Positions 1-9,884 of a stretch of 39,693 bases of DNA are shown piece by piece. Within the stretch, counting starts at the first letter, position 1, and each line of letters opens with the position of its first letter. The DNA is from Pigoraptor vietnamica. Its lineage: Eukaryota; Opisthokonta; Filasterea. The stretch is taken from contig CALSCQ010002574.1 in the NCBI GenBank assembly GCA_943704525.1, positions 1 to 39,693 on the forward strand, in the 5' to 3' direction. Below the pieces are notes generated by a model, which was given only the letters and a program-made list of their open reading frames with translations, did not search any database and was not told the origin of the DNA. The translations under genes and the position numbers were made by a program.

Positions 1-119
1 GGGGGGGAGTCCGACTGTGTGTATATGTGCGCCTTAGTGACCCTACCGGTCGTGTGTGTGTGTTGTTTGCAGCCAGCGCGAGGTTTTGAGGTCTTTGTGT
101 GGGTTGCTCTCGTGTGCAG
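1..119. other. Unresolved 5' part of the HBS1 gene
   Basis: This stretch must hold earlier HBS1 exon or intron sequence, because an intron ends with CAG at 117-119 and the G-domain exon starts at 120. I could not fix the preceding exon: no upstream frame joins cleanly to the codon that needs one G before base 120. It is GT-rich, as intron DNA is elsewhere in this window. Confidence 0.4.
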
Positions 120-1907
120 GTCATGTCGATGCCGGGAAGAGCACGCTAATGGGTCACGTGCTCTTTCTGCTGGGCGAGGTCAACCAGCGCATGATGCACA
201 AGTGGGTCGGCTTCGCGTGGCCGTACTGCGAAGGCGCCGCTCACCGTTTCCTGCGCAGGTTTGAGAACGAGTCGAAGAAGGCGGGAAAGGCCTCGTTTGC
301 GTATGCGTGGGTGCTGGACGAGACGGCTGAAGAGCGCTCCAGGTGGGACTGTCCTCCACACGCGCACACACACACACACACACAAATCCCTGTGGCCGCA
401 GTGGCACTGACACGCGTGGCTTGCAGGGGGATTACGATGGAGGTGTCCGTCACGCGCTTCGAGACGGCCTCCAAACGCGTCGTTCTGCTCGACGCCCCCG
501 GCCACCGCGACTTCATACCCAGCATGATTTCGGGCGCGGCGCAGGTGGGCCCCTAATGTTGTGCCGGGGGGCTTGCTGAACACTCACGCACGCTCCGTGC
601 TGACGCACACGTGACGATGACACAACGCAGGCGGACGTGGGCATTCTTGTCGTCGATGCCAGCCCCGGCGGATTCGAGGCGGGCTTTGAGAGCGGCGGAC
701 AGACGCGCGAGCACGCGATCCTGGCGCGCTCCCTCGGCGTCAATCAGCTCATCGTGGCCGTCAACAAGCTCGACGTCGTCAGCTGGGCACGCGAGCGATA
801 CGACGACATCTGCGGGCGCCTTCGGCAGTTTTTGCGCCAGGCCGGGTACCGCGAGGACTGCCTCTCCTTTGTGCCGTGCAGCGGCCTTTCCGGCGAGAAC
901 CTCGTCGCGCGAACAGAGCCGCGCCTCACGGCGTGGTATTCTGGCGCGACGCTTGTTGAGCAGATTGACCGCTTTGCGCCGGTGGAGCGTCCCGTGGACA
1001 AGCCGCTGCGCATGTCCGTCGCCGACGTCTTCAAGGGGGCGTCCGGTGGCGTCACGGTCGGCGGCAAGCTCGAGGCTGGCGTGCTCCAGGTCGGCGACCG
1101 CGTCCTCGTGGCCCCGGCGGGCGAGCTGGCGACGGTCAAGTGTGGGTTGTCTATCGGCTGCTGTGTGTACGGGCTCGTGCTGCCGTCATTTAGGAAGCCT
1201 TGCTGACGCCATCGCCGCGCAGCCATCGAATCGCACGATGCCGCCGTCCCGTGGGCGGTCGCGGGCGACAACGTCAACGTCGCCATCGCCGGCATTGAGC
1301 CCGCGCACGTGAGGTGGGCTGCGACTGCACTTGCCCGCCACTGACACGGCGCATGCTGACCCCACTCGCCCGCAGCACCGGCAATGTGCTCTGCGACCCG
1401 TCCTTCCCCGTGCGCGCCGTGAGCCGCATTGTCGCGCGCGTGATTGTGTTTGACACGCCGGTCCCCATCACGCCCGGGTTCCCCGTGGGTGCAGCAATTT
1501 CACAGCACCTTCTTTTGATTTTGCTGTGCCAACTATCGTGCCTCTTACTTTGCGCTCCCCTGTCTCTGCCACACGCATGCAATTGTAGGTACTTTTCCAC
1601 TTTCAGAGCATTAATGAGCCCGCGTCAGTTACAAAGCTTCTTTCCCTGCTCAACCGCGCGACGGGAGAGGTCGTCAAGGTCCGACCGCGCTGCGTGCCCA
1701 AGAACTCGAGCGCAGTCATTGAACTTACGATGCAGCGGCCCGTGTGCGTCGACCTCTACCGTGACTCCAAGGAGATGGGGCGCTTCATGCTCCGCTCCGG
1801 CGACAAGACCATCGCCGCGGGGGTGGTCACCGAGGTGCGGTGCGGTGCGCTGTGCAGTGCGCGGCAACCCTCTCTCGCTCACACACCCTCGCCCAACGCA
1901 GCTCTGA
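120..1907 (+). CDS. HBS1: HBS1-like translational GTPase, 5'-partial
   Basis: HBS1 pairs with Pelota/Dom34 to recognise stalled ribosomes (no-go and non-stop decay). It is a cytosolic relative of EF-1alpha and eRF3. The exons read as a continuous G domain and beta barrels: P-loop GHVDAGKST, then [19 protein letters not shown], switch region [20 protein letters not shown], and domain III ending [10 protein letters not shown]. The wording follows animal HBS1 more closely than eRF3 or EF-1alpha. Exons: 120-201, 259-342, 427-544, 631-1141, 1223-1313, 1376-1484, 1589-1834 and 1902-1907; introns are 57-104 nt. The first intron (202-258) is a multiple of three with no stop, so a naive reading runs through it. 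The last exon carries only one Leu codon and the stop. The N-terminal region lies outside the window. Confidence 0.93.
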
Positions 1908-1919
1908 TTAAACAGGGCG

Positions 1920-2906
1920 CTACTTTCGCGGCCCGCCGAGCGTGCCTGCCTTGATCGTGGCCTCCTCGACGGCTCTCGCAATGTGCCCGCGCACGCCCCC
2001 GTCCTCAAGGCGCAACAGTCCCGCAATTGTGCATCCGCCGGGCGTCGTCACCGCATCGCGCAGCACGGCCGGGTGCGTGCCGCTGCCGAGGACGAGGGCG
2101 CCCGCGCCGGTCACCGTCTGGGCCGCGAGCCGGAGGGCGACGTCGCGTGGCAGGCCCATGCGCGTCGCACCGTCCGCGAGAGACTCAATGAACAGCCTGG
2201 ACGGCGAATGTGCGCGGGTGTGAGCAAACGAGCAAACACGTCCGCCATCATCGCAGGCTCACAGCCGGCGTCACACCCACATGACGAAGGCGGGCCCGCT
2301 GCCGCACAGCGCCGTGACGGTGTCAAAGTGCGACTCGGGAAGCGTCGTGCAGAGCCCAAGCGGCGCAAAAAGGGAAGTTGCAAACGCAACGTCAGCCGCC
2401 GTCGCACTCTGGCCGCCCGCGACAACAGTGGCTCCCTGACGCACACGGGTGGGGGTGTTGGTCATGGCACGCACAACGCGCGCCCCGGGAAAGGCGTTCT
2501 CCAAACGCTCCAGTGAAAGCCCGCTGCACACGCTAATCACGAGCTTCCCCGAAAGGGCTTCCGTTATCCCGGAGCCCTTCGCAAACGGCTCGACCAAGTG
2601 CGGCTTCAACCTGCCCATAAGGGTTTGGCGTTACACGGACGGTCGTCACGATGTAGCGCACTGAAGTACTCACGCTATGACGGCCACGGTTGCCGATCTA
2701 CATGCCGCAAGGTTATCTGTAAGTACTTCAACGGCGAATTGCTCGCGCAGCTTCGAGGCTGACTCGTTGCTTTTGACCGTGGCGACGACATCATGCACTT
2801 GCACGAGCGCTTCGGCTAAAAGCCCAGATAGGATCGCCTGGCCCATTGATCCACAGCCGATGAAGGCCACCTTGCTTCCCCCGAGAAACTCCTTCACTGT
2901 CGCCAT
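1920..2906 (-). CDS. Pyrroline-5-carboxylate reductase (last step of proline synthesis)
   Basis: The enzyme reduces 1-pyrroline-5-carboxylate to proline with NAD(P)H. Three exons (2674-2906, 2281-2610, 1920-2196) join in frame to about 279 residues, the usual ProC/PYCR length. The N-terminus holds the Rossmann dinucleotide loop (VAFIGCGSMGQAILSGL). The middle has VRAMTNTPTRVRQGAT and the ALCGSGPAFVM signature, and the C-terminal dimerisation part has AVTTPGGCTIAGL. The start at 2904-2906 gives MATVKEFLGG directly before the Rossmann fold; a longer upstream frame adds only unconserved residues. The stop lies 12 bp from the HBS1 stop, so the two convergent transcripts must overlap in their 3' ends. 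Confidence 0.93.
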
Positions 2907-3025
2907 TTTCCCATGAATTACTTCGCGGTGAAAGGTGCGCCTTCGGGGAGTGTGAGAGATCACCAGTTTTGACTTGACACGCCCCCTAGATGCAAGACAG
3001 TAACCCTTCGATCAGGAGTAACGAT

Positions 3026-3042
3026 GACACACACACACACAC

Positions 3043-3098
<56 letters not shown>

Positions 3099-3101
3099 AC
3101 A

Positions 3102-3141
<40 letters not shown>

Positions 3142-3184
3142 GCACACAGAGATGAGGGTGCCACTTCACCACACACACACACAC

Positions 3185-3223
<39 letters not shown>

Positions 3224-3428
3224 GCGCGCGCGCACACACAGATGAGGCTGCCATTTCACCACACACACACGCACACACACACACACAGAGATGAGGGTGC
3301 CATTTCACCACGCACACACGCACACACGCGCGCTCACACACACACACACACACATACGCGCTCACACACACACACACACACACGATTCCTGTTGAGATGG
3401 GGACGCACACGCACACACACACACACAT
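3026..3428. repeat. Compound (CA)n microsatellite with interspersed 21-bp core
   Basis: About 400 bp made almost only of CA dinucleotides, with CGCG and ACC interruptions. A core reading GATGAGGGTGCCATTTCACC recurs three times, starting near 3151, 3241 and 3290 with one or two base changes, each copy followed by more CA. A shared non-repeat core between CA tracts suggests the whole block grew by duplication of a larger unit, not by slippage alone. Open frames across it (His-Thr or Cys-Val repeats) are artefacts. Confidence 0.9.
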
Positions 3429-3849
3429 TGTATTCGGCGAACACGGACACAAGCACACGCACCACCTGCTTTTACTGCACTAACACCCGCACCGTATACA
3501 CATTTTCCGGAAACTCTCAATAATGAGTGCGCACTCGTTTTATAGAAAAGCGAAAATTAAAAAAGTGCATAAAACGTGTCCCTATGAATTATGAATCGTA
3601 TTTTGTTCCAAACCGCCTTCTTACTACGATAGCGTTCAGTGAGAAATCCGTTGCAGTGTGCAGTGCGAATTCACACCAGATGAGCGGATCTATTTCAACC
3701 TGATCTACCTGTGTGACATGATGATAATCAAATGAACAGTTCTACTCGATTCATCATGCTGTCAAGGCCAACTTGCCTCGTATCATCGCTTAGTCTTCGT
3801 CAAATACAGGGAAGATTTAATACCGTAATGCAGATATTACGATTATGTA
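3429..3849. other. AT-richer intergenic stretch downstream of the TPP1-like gene
   Basis: Base composition drops to AT-rich here compared with the GC-rich genes around it. I see no gene. A TATA-like ATTAAAAAAGTGCATAAAA run lies near 3557. It presumably holds the 3' end of the minus-strand gene that stops at 3850. Confidence 0.4.
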
Positions 3850-5153
3850 TTAGTTTATCCAGCTGGAGATATTGGTGCTCACAACGTTGGAACGACAAAA
3901 GAATTCCCGGATGGTTTCATGAGTTGCGGGAGTGGTAAAATCGGTTACAATTCCGCTGCAATTTGAGCGGCGAGAAGATGAGGAAAAAGAAGTCCCATAG
4001 CGAAAACACATACGGCGTGCCTGCCTACCTCTCCAATGGCTCGCTCTCTTCGTCGCAAAACACGAGATCAAGAGGTTCTTCTTGATGCGATGGACTGCCA
4101 CACGCCGCTGGCGCATCTGCCTGCGTCAACTCTTCACATCGTTCCCACCCTGAGAGGCCGACGACATCAGAACCCCTAATAAATTCATCGCAAGTATGTG
4201 CACTCGAAACGCTTGCTCACCAGGCAAAGAACGTAGCACCTGGGCTTGGTCGTCCGGAATTTCGCACTCCCAAAGCTCGACACGATGGTACTGTAGAGCC
4301 CATTTGACCACACATTCAGTTAACTCGCACAATTCTTTGCGACAAGTTGTTGTACTCACATGTCCAGAAATGCTCGCGGGATCCTTTCGTTCCGAACTCC
4401 CATTGTCACCTGTATAGAATTGTCGTCAGAAGCTAAATTACCAGCTTTTTCAGGTCCAGCCACACGTACTTCTCTCTGCCTGGCTGTATTGTATCTCAGA
4501 TAAGAACAGGCCTTCGGTCGCAGACGCACGCCTGTGAGGGAATAAGTGCATTAATAACTTGACTCGACTGTAATATCAAAATATACTACGGGTCGCACTG
4601 CGAGTACGTACTCTCGTCTCCAATTTGCCATGACCGCTTGTACAGTTGGCTCCGAAGTGACGCTCTCCACGTCCCCAAACGTTGATGATGACTCGGACCC
4701 AACAAAGCCGAAGCTCGCGATGCCAATGACGGGCTCGTCGTTCTTCGTCGCCGTCACAAAGTAGTCGTGAATGACAATAACACCGCCGCGGGTGCTATAC
4801 AGCGGCGTATCAGGCCATGCCCTAGACGCCAAGAATTTGTTGTGAGTTGATCGCACGGGACGAGTCAGGTAATACGCCAACACACCTTTGAAACTCGGCC
4901 ACGGCACGCTCGGTGAGGAAAGCCTTGACAAAGTGCCGCTTGTCGCTAATGTATGCGACCGTCATGCCTGCGGGGCGGTGCTCGCGCAGCTCGAACTGGC
5001 ACAAAGGGCGTTACTCATCGGCGGACCCGGGGGAATTGGAACTCCACCACCCACCTGCAGAATTTGGGCTTGAATCTTTGCCGGCCGCAGCGCAGGATCG
5101 CCTCGACACGTGACGGCGTTCATTATCCAGGGTTTACGGATAAAGGCGGCCAT
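3850..5153 (-). CDS. TPP1/ACD (Tpz1)-like telomere OB-fold protein, seven exons
   Basis: The exons 5055-5153, 4886-4995, 4612-4821, 4470-4531, 4221-4409, 4029-4149 and 3850-3955 join in frame with good splice sites to 298 residues. Residues 1-110 follow the OB fold of human TPP1: KPWIMNAV matches its LRPWIREL start, MTVAYISDKRHFVKAFLTER matches ATLLVSDGTHSVRCLVTRE, and TRGGVIVIHDYFVTAT matches the strand GRLLLLQDCGVHVQ. TPP1 bridges POT1 to TIN2 and recruits telomerase at chromosome ends. Residues 110-298 are acidic and Ser/Thr-rich and match nothing I know; in TPP1 this part carries partner-binding segments. The 3' exons are AT-richer than neighbouring genes. The family call rests on remembered pattern similarity across the fold, not on a search. 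Another OB-fold protein remains possible. Confidence 0.6.
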
Positions 5154-5301
5154 GGTAGCACGCAAGGAGAAACGACAGTTCCCTCTATAAATGAAAGCGA
5201 TCAGAGCTGGTGCCGTCAATGCTGATGTTCCAGACACAACTACGTTTTGTTACTGCTGTAACACGAAATGGCGGGAACGGCAAACTTGGCTTGCAACGCC
5301 A

Positions 5302-5384
<83 letters not shown>

Positions 5385-5414
5385 GGAGCAGCAGCCCCCG
5401 TGCAAAACGGCGCC
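5154..5414. promoter_or_regulatory. Shared divergent promoter of the TPP1-like gene and POLD3
   Basis: Only 261 bp separate the two start codons, which point away from each other, so this segment should carry both promoters and 5' leaders. About 77 bp of it is an uninterrupted CA tract. I see no clear TATA box. Confidence 0.5.
5304..5380. repeat. Pure (CA)n microsatellite, about 38 units
   Basis: An unbroken CA tract ends 34 bp before the POLD3 start codon. Its purity suggests it is young and length-variable. Frames through it are artefacts, which is why the POLD3 start was placed after it. Confidence 0.95.
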
Positions 5415-7192
5415 ATGGCCGCAATCTGCGAGCGTGCCCAGCGCGTGCTTGACGAGACCCTGCAGGTCAAGCGCTCTCCGGTGCGTGCCCTCCTGCTCTG
5501 TTGCCCTTGCGTGCGCAGCTGAGGAATGGGTTTCGCGCAGATTACGTACTCGCAATTATCGGCCGAACTGGTCTGCCACCCCAATGAGGCGAAAAGGTGT
5601 GCAATTACTGTGTGCATGAGTGAGTGTGCCGTCGCCCGCGTGAACTCACCCGTGGTTCATGCAGAGCACTGGCGGAGTACCTCTCGGCGCGAGAGGGCGC
5701 CAGCTGCGTGTGCGTGACCCGCACAAACGGGCCAACGGGCCACACCTACTCCCTTGTGCGCGTCCCGAGTGAGTCGCCCAATTCGTGCCTTGGGTCTTCT
5801 GTGCTTGTGTGCCAACGACTACCTCGCACGCAGACAATCTATTTCCCGACAAGGGCCATGTCTACTGCGTGGGACTGGCCGGATCGCAGGTATCGTGCTG
5901 TGCCGTGTCCTTCACTGGGGTGGGACTGCCTGCCGCGCTCAACAACACCCTATCGATCACAAACAATCCTGCAGGACATTGTTGCGGGCTGCGCACGTCC
6001 GGCGGTGTCGCGCGGGTGAGTGTGCAACCCACTCCGCAGCCTCTCCCACCTGCGCATAATTGAAATGGAACAGTCTTTCTAACCTGCACTCAATTAAAAG
6101 GGCATCGGCCGTGCGGTTTACTGCCGGCGTACCGGTGGCAAGAGCGCCCCCTGTGCGCCCCCCGGCGGTGCCGGCGGTGGCTGCGACCGCGCACGTGGCA
6201 GACACCACGCCCGCGACGCACAGCGACGACGCCCCGCGATCGAATGCGCCGCGCGTGACCGAGGCGCATCCGGGGGAGAGCAGGCAGGGCGACGCGCGCC
6301 AGAAGGACGCCAAGGACCGCTCGAAGATTGAGGCCATGTTCCGCCGTGCGCCAGAGAAGAAGGCAGACAAGCCGCGAAGGTGGGTCGTTGTGAGTCATGT
6401 GCTCGGCGGGGAAGGCCTCACACCGCGCTTCCGCAGTGTACCAAACGAGACGGCGCAACCATCGGAGAGCCCTGCGACCGTGATCCCGGCGGGGGCGGAC
6501 GCACATCCCACGGCGGCGGCCGGTGGGAAGAAGCGCGAACACGAAGAGACACCACCCGTAACCAGCACGGACGGCGGCGAGGACGCAAGTGAGGGCCGGC
6601 AGCAGAGCCACCGCCGAGTGCGCAGGCGCGTCGTGTCCGAAAGCCCACCGTCGTCGCCCGCCAAAGCACCTTCGCAGGTTCGCCCTTGAGTGTGCTCACA
6701 CGCCCATTGCGTCCGCAACTCACTCCATCGCACCCCAGACACAGAGCCAGACGCCTTCCCGCAAGCGCGCCGGCGAGGCCGCGCCAGATGAAGAGTCCCC
6801 TGCCAAGCGCACCCGCGCGACCCCTTCACACGACCCCGATGTCGCGGGTGCGGAAAACACGGCGCCACCCACGCGTGCGGAGCCTGCTGTCCCGTCGCTT
6901 GAGCCAGCGGCCAAATCTGCCATCCGCAAGCCGCGCACTTACGTTGACAAAAACGGGTATATGGGTGGGTGATGCGCAGTCCCAGCTGGGTAATGGCACA
7001 TGCGAACTCACTCTGTTACGACGAATTCCCCATATGTCGGCAGTGACGGAAAGTGCGACCGACCCGGCCCCGGCGGAGACGGCGCCGCCCGCACGCGAGC
7101 CCCTCAAGCCCGCGAGCGAGCGCAAGCCGCCGCCCGCCAAGGACAGCGGCAAGATGCCCCAGCGAAAAATAGGCGACTTCTTCAAGCGGTAG
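5415..7192 (+). CDS. POLD3: DNA polymerase delta subunit 3 (Cdc27/p66)
   Basis: POLD3 links DNA polymerase delta to PCNA and to its second subunit, for lagging-strand synthesis and break-induced replication. Nine exons (5415-5480, 5541-5596, 5665-5768, 5834-5889, 5975-6015, 6101-6379, 6437-6677, 6739-6964, 7044-7192) join in frame to 405 residues. The N-terminal winged-helix part reads ITYSQLSAELVCHPNEAKR, like human IVTYKWLSYTLGVHVNQAK. A central IEAMFRRAPEKK resembles the GMFASK motif. Near the C-terminus RKPRTYVDKNGYMVTES matches the KSKTYLDGEGCIVTEK motif of POLD3, and the protein ends in a PIP box, QRKIGDFFKR, for PCNA. The long middle is Pro/Ala/Ser-rich and probably disordered, with KR clusters as likely nuclear signals. 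An earlier start would have to translate the CA tract. Confidence 0.9.
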
Positions 7193-7259
7193 TGGGCGGG
7201 GCGGTGAAGCGGCCCGCGTTGCGCAAGGGCCACACCTAAAGTTCAGCATGAATGAGCCA

Positions 7260-7979
7260 CTATTCCATCCATGCACCTCGTGCTGCGGGGCACACCTTGA
7301 GGACAGCGCGGCCGCGTATGAGCGCGTAGGGCACGGGACCGTACTGCCGCGAGTCGGTCGAATTGGCGGGATTGTCGCCCTCAAGCCACACGTGGCCGCG
7401 TGGCACCTGAAGCATGCGCCGTCAGTCGCGAGCAGAACGGCAGCAGTACTGCGCAGCGCCGTAATCCTTATGCCCAGGACAGCGAGAGATGCGCACGGCA
7501 CCCACCACGACTGATTCCGCCTGTCCACTGGGCCGCTGCACAACGACCGTGTCCCCGCTCTGCGCCGCATCAGCCGCCATCAACCAGTCCGCACGCCCCA
7601 GACACCCCACTCAGCGTCTATCCCATGACTCACCATGGCAGTCACGCGCTTGCAGACCGACTGGCGAGGATCTACCGGGGACCACGCCACCACGACGTCA
7701 CCGCGACTGATGCGCAGCAGCTTACGAGACATGTGCTCAACGACAACGACGTCGCCGGAGACGCCGATGGTGGGCAGCATGGATGGCCCGGAGCACTGCG
7801 CCCGTTGCGCGTCCATTATCACATGTTCTCGTGCACAGCCACGCGCGTACATGTGGAACGCATCCACCACGCACCACCGTCAGCTCGAAAAAGTGCTCCT
7901 TGATCACATGGGCGACGCACACGCACTGCGCCGCAAAAGCAGCGCCGCGCAACACTCGCCGCATAGTCGCAGGATACAT
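7260..7979 (-). CDS. IMMP1L: Mitochondrial inner membrane protease subunit 1 (S26 family)
   Basis: This peptidase removes sorting signals from proteins delivered to the mitochondrial intermembrane space. Four exons (7875-7979, 7634-7795, 7506-7559, 7260-7406) give 155 residues, or 150 if the second Met at 7964 is used. The N-terminus (RRVLRGAAFAAQCVCVAHVI) is a hydrophobic anchor. The catalytic Ser sits in CSGPSMLPTI and the catalytic Lys in DPRQSVCKRV. The last exon carries the conserved VWLEGDN and STDSRQYGPVPYALIRGR. Order and spacing match human IMMP1L, and exon borders fall between conserved boxes. It converges on POLD3 with 67 bp between stop codons and shares a divergent promoter with GPN3. 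Confidence 0.93.
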
Positions 7980-8204
7980 TGGTCGGGATCAGTCTCAGTG
8001 GGCCGGCCGATTTGAAGGTTGATGGTCACGTGCATCATGTGTTTCAGGTCGCGTGTCCGTCACTCGCCAGCGTTCGCCTCACCCGTTTCCCTTCACGTGC
8101 GTTGTTTTCAGCCAACACGCAACTGTCGGTGCCCTTGTGCATCGATATCCCTCCGTGTCGTTCGGCCGCGCGCACTGCTTCGTCGTCCAACACGCGACAG
8201 TGCC
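7980..8204. promoter_or_regulatory. Shared divergent promoter IMP1/GPN3 with an E-box
   Basis: This 225-bp segment lies between two outward-facing start codons. It contains one CACGTG palindrome (8027-8032, inside GGTCACGTGCAT) and several pyrimidine-rich runs near the GPN3 start. No TATA box is evident. Confidence 0.4.
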
Positions 8205-9437
8205 ATGCGGTACTGCCAGCTCGTCATTGGGCCCGCGGGGAGTGGCAAGGTGCGCTGCGGCGTCTTGCTCGCCCTACGGCTGCGTCATGACCCCTGTGTT
8301 GTTCCATGCAGTCCACTTACTGCAGCACGATTGTGCGGCACTGCGAGACGCTCCACCGGCACGTCGACGTCGTCAACCTTGACCCGGCCGCGGAGCGCTT
8401 TGACTATCCGGTGTCGACGGGTGCGTTCCTCCTGGGCGCACGTGGTATCCCCGCTGCATCTCACTCAACCGCTGTGCGCAGACATCCGTGACCTCATCAC
8501 CCTGGACGATGTGGCGGAGGAGCTCGACTACGGTCCGAACGGCGGACTCATTTATTGCATGGAGTACGTCTCTGCCGTTCGCAATGTCCCCCCCCGCGCC
8601 TGCACTCACCGCCGCCGCGCAGGTTCCTCATGGACAACACCGACTGGCTCCACGAGCAGATTGGGACCCTGCCGGAGGACGCTTATGTCATTATGGACTG
8701 CCCAGGTGGGTCCGTCTGCACGGCACACCCGCGGCCGCACGCGCTCACCACGCGGCCGGTCGCAGGGCAAATTGAGCTCTACAGCCACTGCGACATGATG
8801 CGGCGCCTCGTTGACCTCCTGCAACAATGGGACTTTCGCGTGTGTGCCGTGTACATGGTGGATGCACAGTTTGTGGCGGACACCCCCAAGTACTTTGCGG
8901 GCGTGCTCGCGGCCATGTCGGCCATGATACAGCTCGAACTGCCCCACATCAACGTCATGTCTAAGATGGACACACTTGGGGCGCGTGGTCGCAGGCAAGA
9001 CATGGACACGTGGGTGCTGCACTGTTATCCATGTCCGCGTAGAATGTCGCTAATCACATCATGTGCCTCAGATACCTGGTGCCGGAGGCGTCCGAGATGC
9101 TGGACTCTGTCAACCGGCAGACAAGTCCTAAATTTGCGCAACTGAACAAAGCAATTGCGACACTGGTAAGTTTTTGCGGCTGTGCTTCAGCCTTGTGCCT
9201 GCTCACACACCCTTGTGCGACGCAGATTGATGACTATGCGCTCGTAAAGTTCGTGCCGCTCAATGCGACGGACTCCCACAGTATCGCTTATGTCCTCTCG
9301 CACATTGACAATGCTCTACAATACGGAGAAGATCTGGAAGTGAAGGAGGCAAGGGTGAGCTGTTCGTTGCTTGCATTGCTTCTTCGATTGAAACTCAAAT
9401 TTTTCCGCGTGTTACGCAGGAGCCAGACGACGAGTAA
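8205..9437 (+). CDS. GPN3: GPN-loop GTPase 3
   Basis: GPN GTPases help assemble and import RNA polymerase II. The first exon (8205-8249) reads [15 protein letters not shown], and the P-loop is split by an intron before [12 protein letters not shown]. Later exons give [15 protein letters not shown], the GPN loop in [13 protein letters not shown], the [11 protein letters not shown] switch, [22 protein letters not shown], and [13 protein letters not shown] with [11 protein letters not shown] near the end. This order and wording match GPN3 better than GPN1 or GPN2. The last exon adds only EPDDE and the stop, so the acidic C-terminal tail is short compared with the human protein. Confidence 0.95.
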
Positions 9438-9884
9438 CAATCATTCCACGTCATGTGATCGTCACTTGGAGTTGCTAAGGTCAGCGAAATTGAGACGGGC
9501 CTCAAATCAGCGGTGATTTTGTGCGCCGATTGAGTTCTCCGCGGCCGGGTGGGCCTGCAGTTGGCGACGGACCGCTGCCTTGGCGACACAGAATAATAAT
9601 CCATTTCCGGGCCATTTTTCCAAACAAAATAAACGGCGATTGGATTCGACGGTGGGGTGGCTGGTGGAGCACGCGCATCCGCCAAGAAAACGGCGCTGTT
9701 GTCGCACAGCGCCAAAGCCCTGCCATTCGATCGTGCGCGTGTGGGTGGTATTCGCTTGTGGCTTTCGTAGGGACGCAACGGGCGTCGCTGGGGTGATGCG
9801 GGGAACCTGATTGCGCTGGAGAGTCAAGTGGGGGACGTGCGCGTGCGATAGGCAGAGAGTACCGAGAGCGCTTCGCGGGGCGCC
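9438..9884. other. Intergenic region between GPN3 and the AK-like gene
   Basis: It holds the GPN3 3' end and the promoter of the next gene. A locally AT-rich run (AATAATAATCCATTTCCG with CAAACAAAATAAACGG after it) lies at about 9590-9635. I see no gene; short frames on either strand lack family features. Confidence 0.4.

Noticed and set aside
2960-3523. Open frames of about 100-180 residues made of His-Thr or Cys-Val repeats
   Set aside because: They are translations of the CA/TG microsatellite on both strands; no non-repeat coding signal exists.
4551-4931. The TPP1-like gene ending at an unspliced stop at 4551
   Set aside because: Reading on gives a short end, but a GTACGT donor at 4611 and four further in-phase exons, all with good signals, extend the protein to a stop at 3850. 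I prefer the spliced model, though an alternative short isoform is possible.
5191-5619. Overlapping frames through the CA tract before POLD3, some offering earlier starts
   Set aside because: They would add a poly-His-Thr stretch with no match in POLD3. The ATG at 5415 follows the tract and leads straight into the conserved part.
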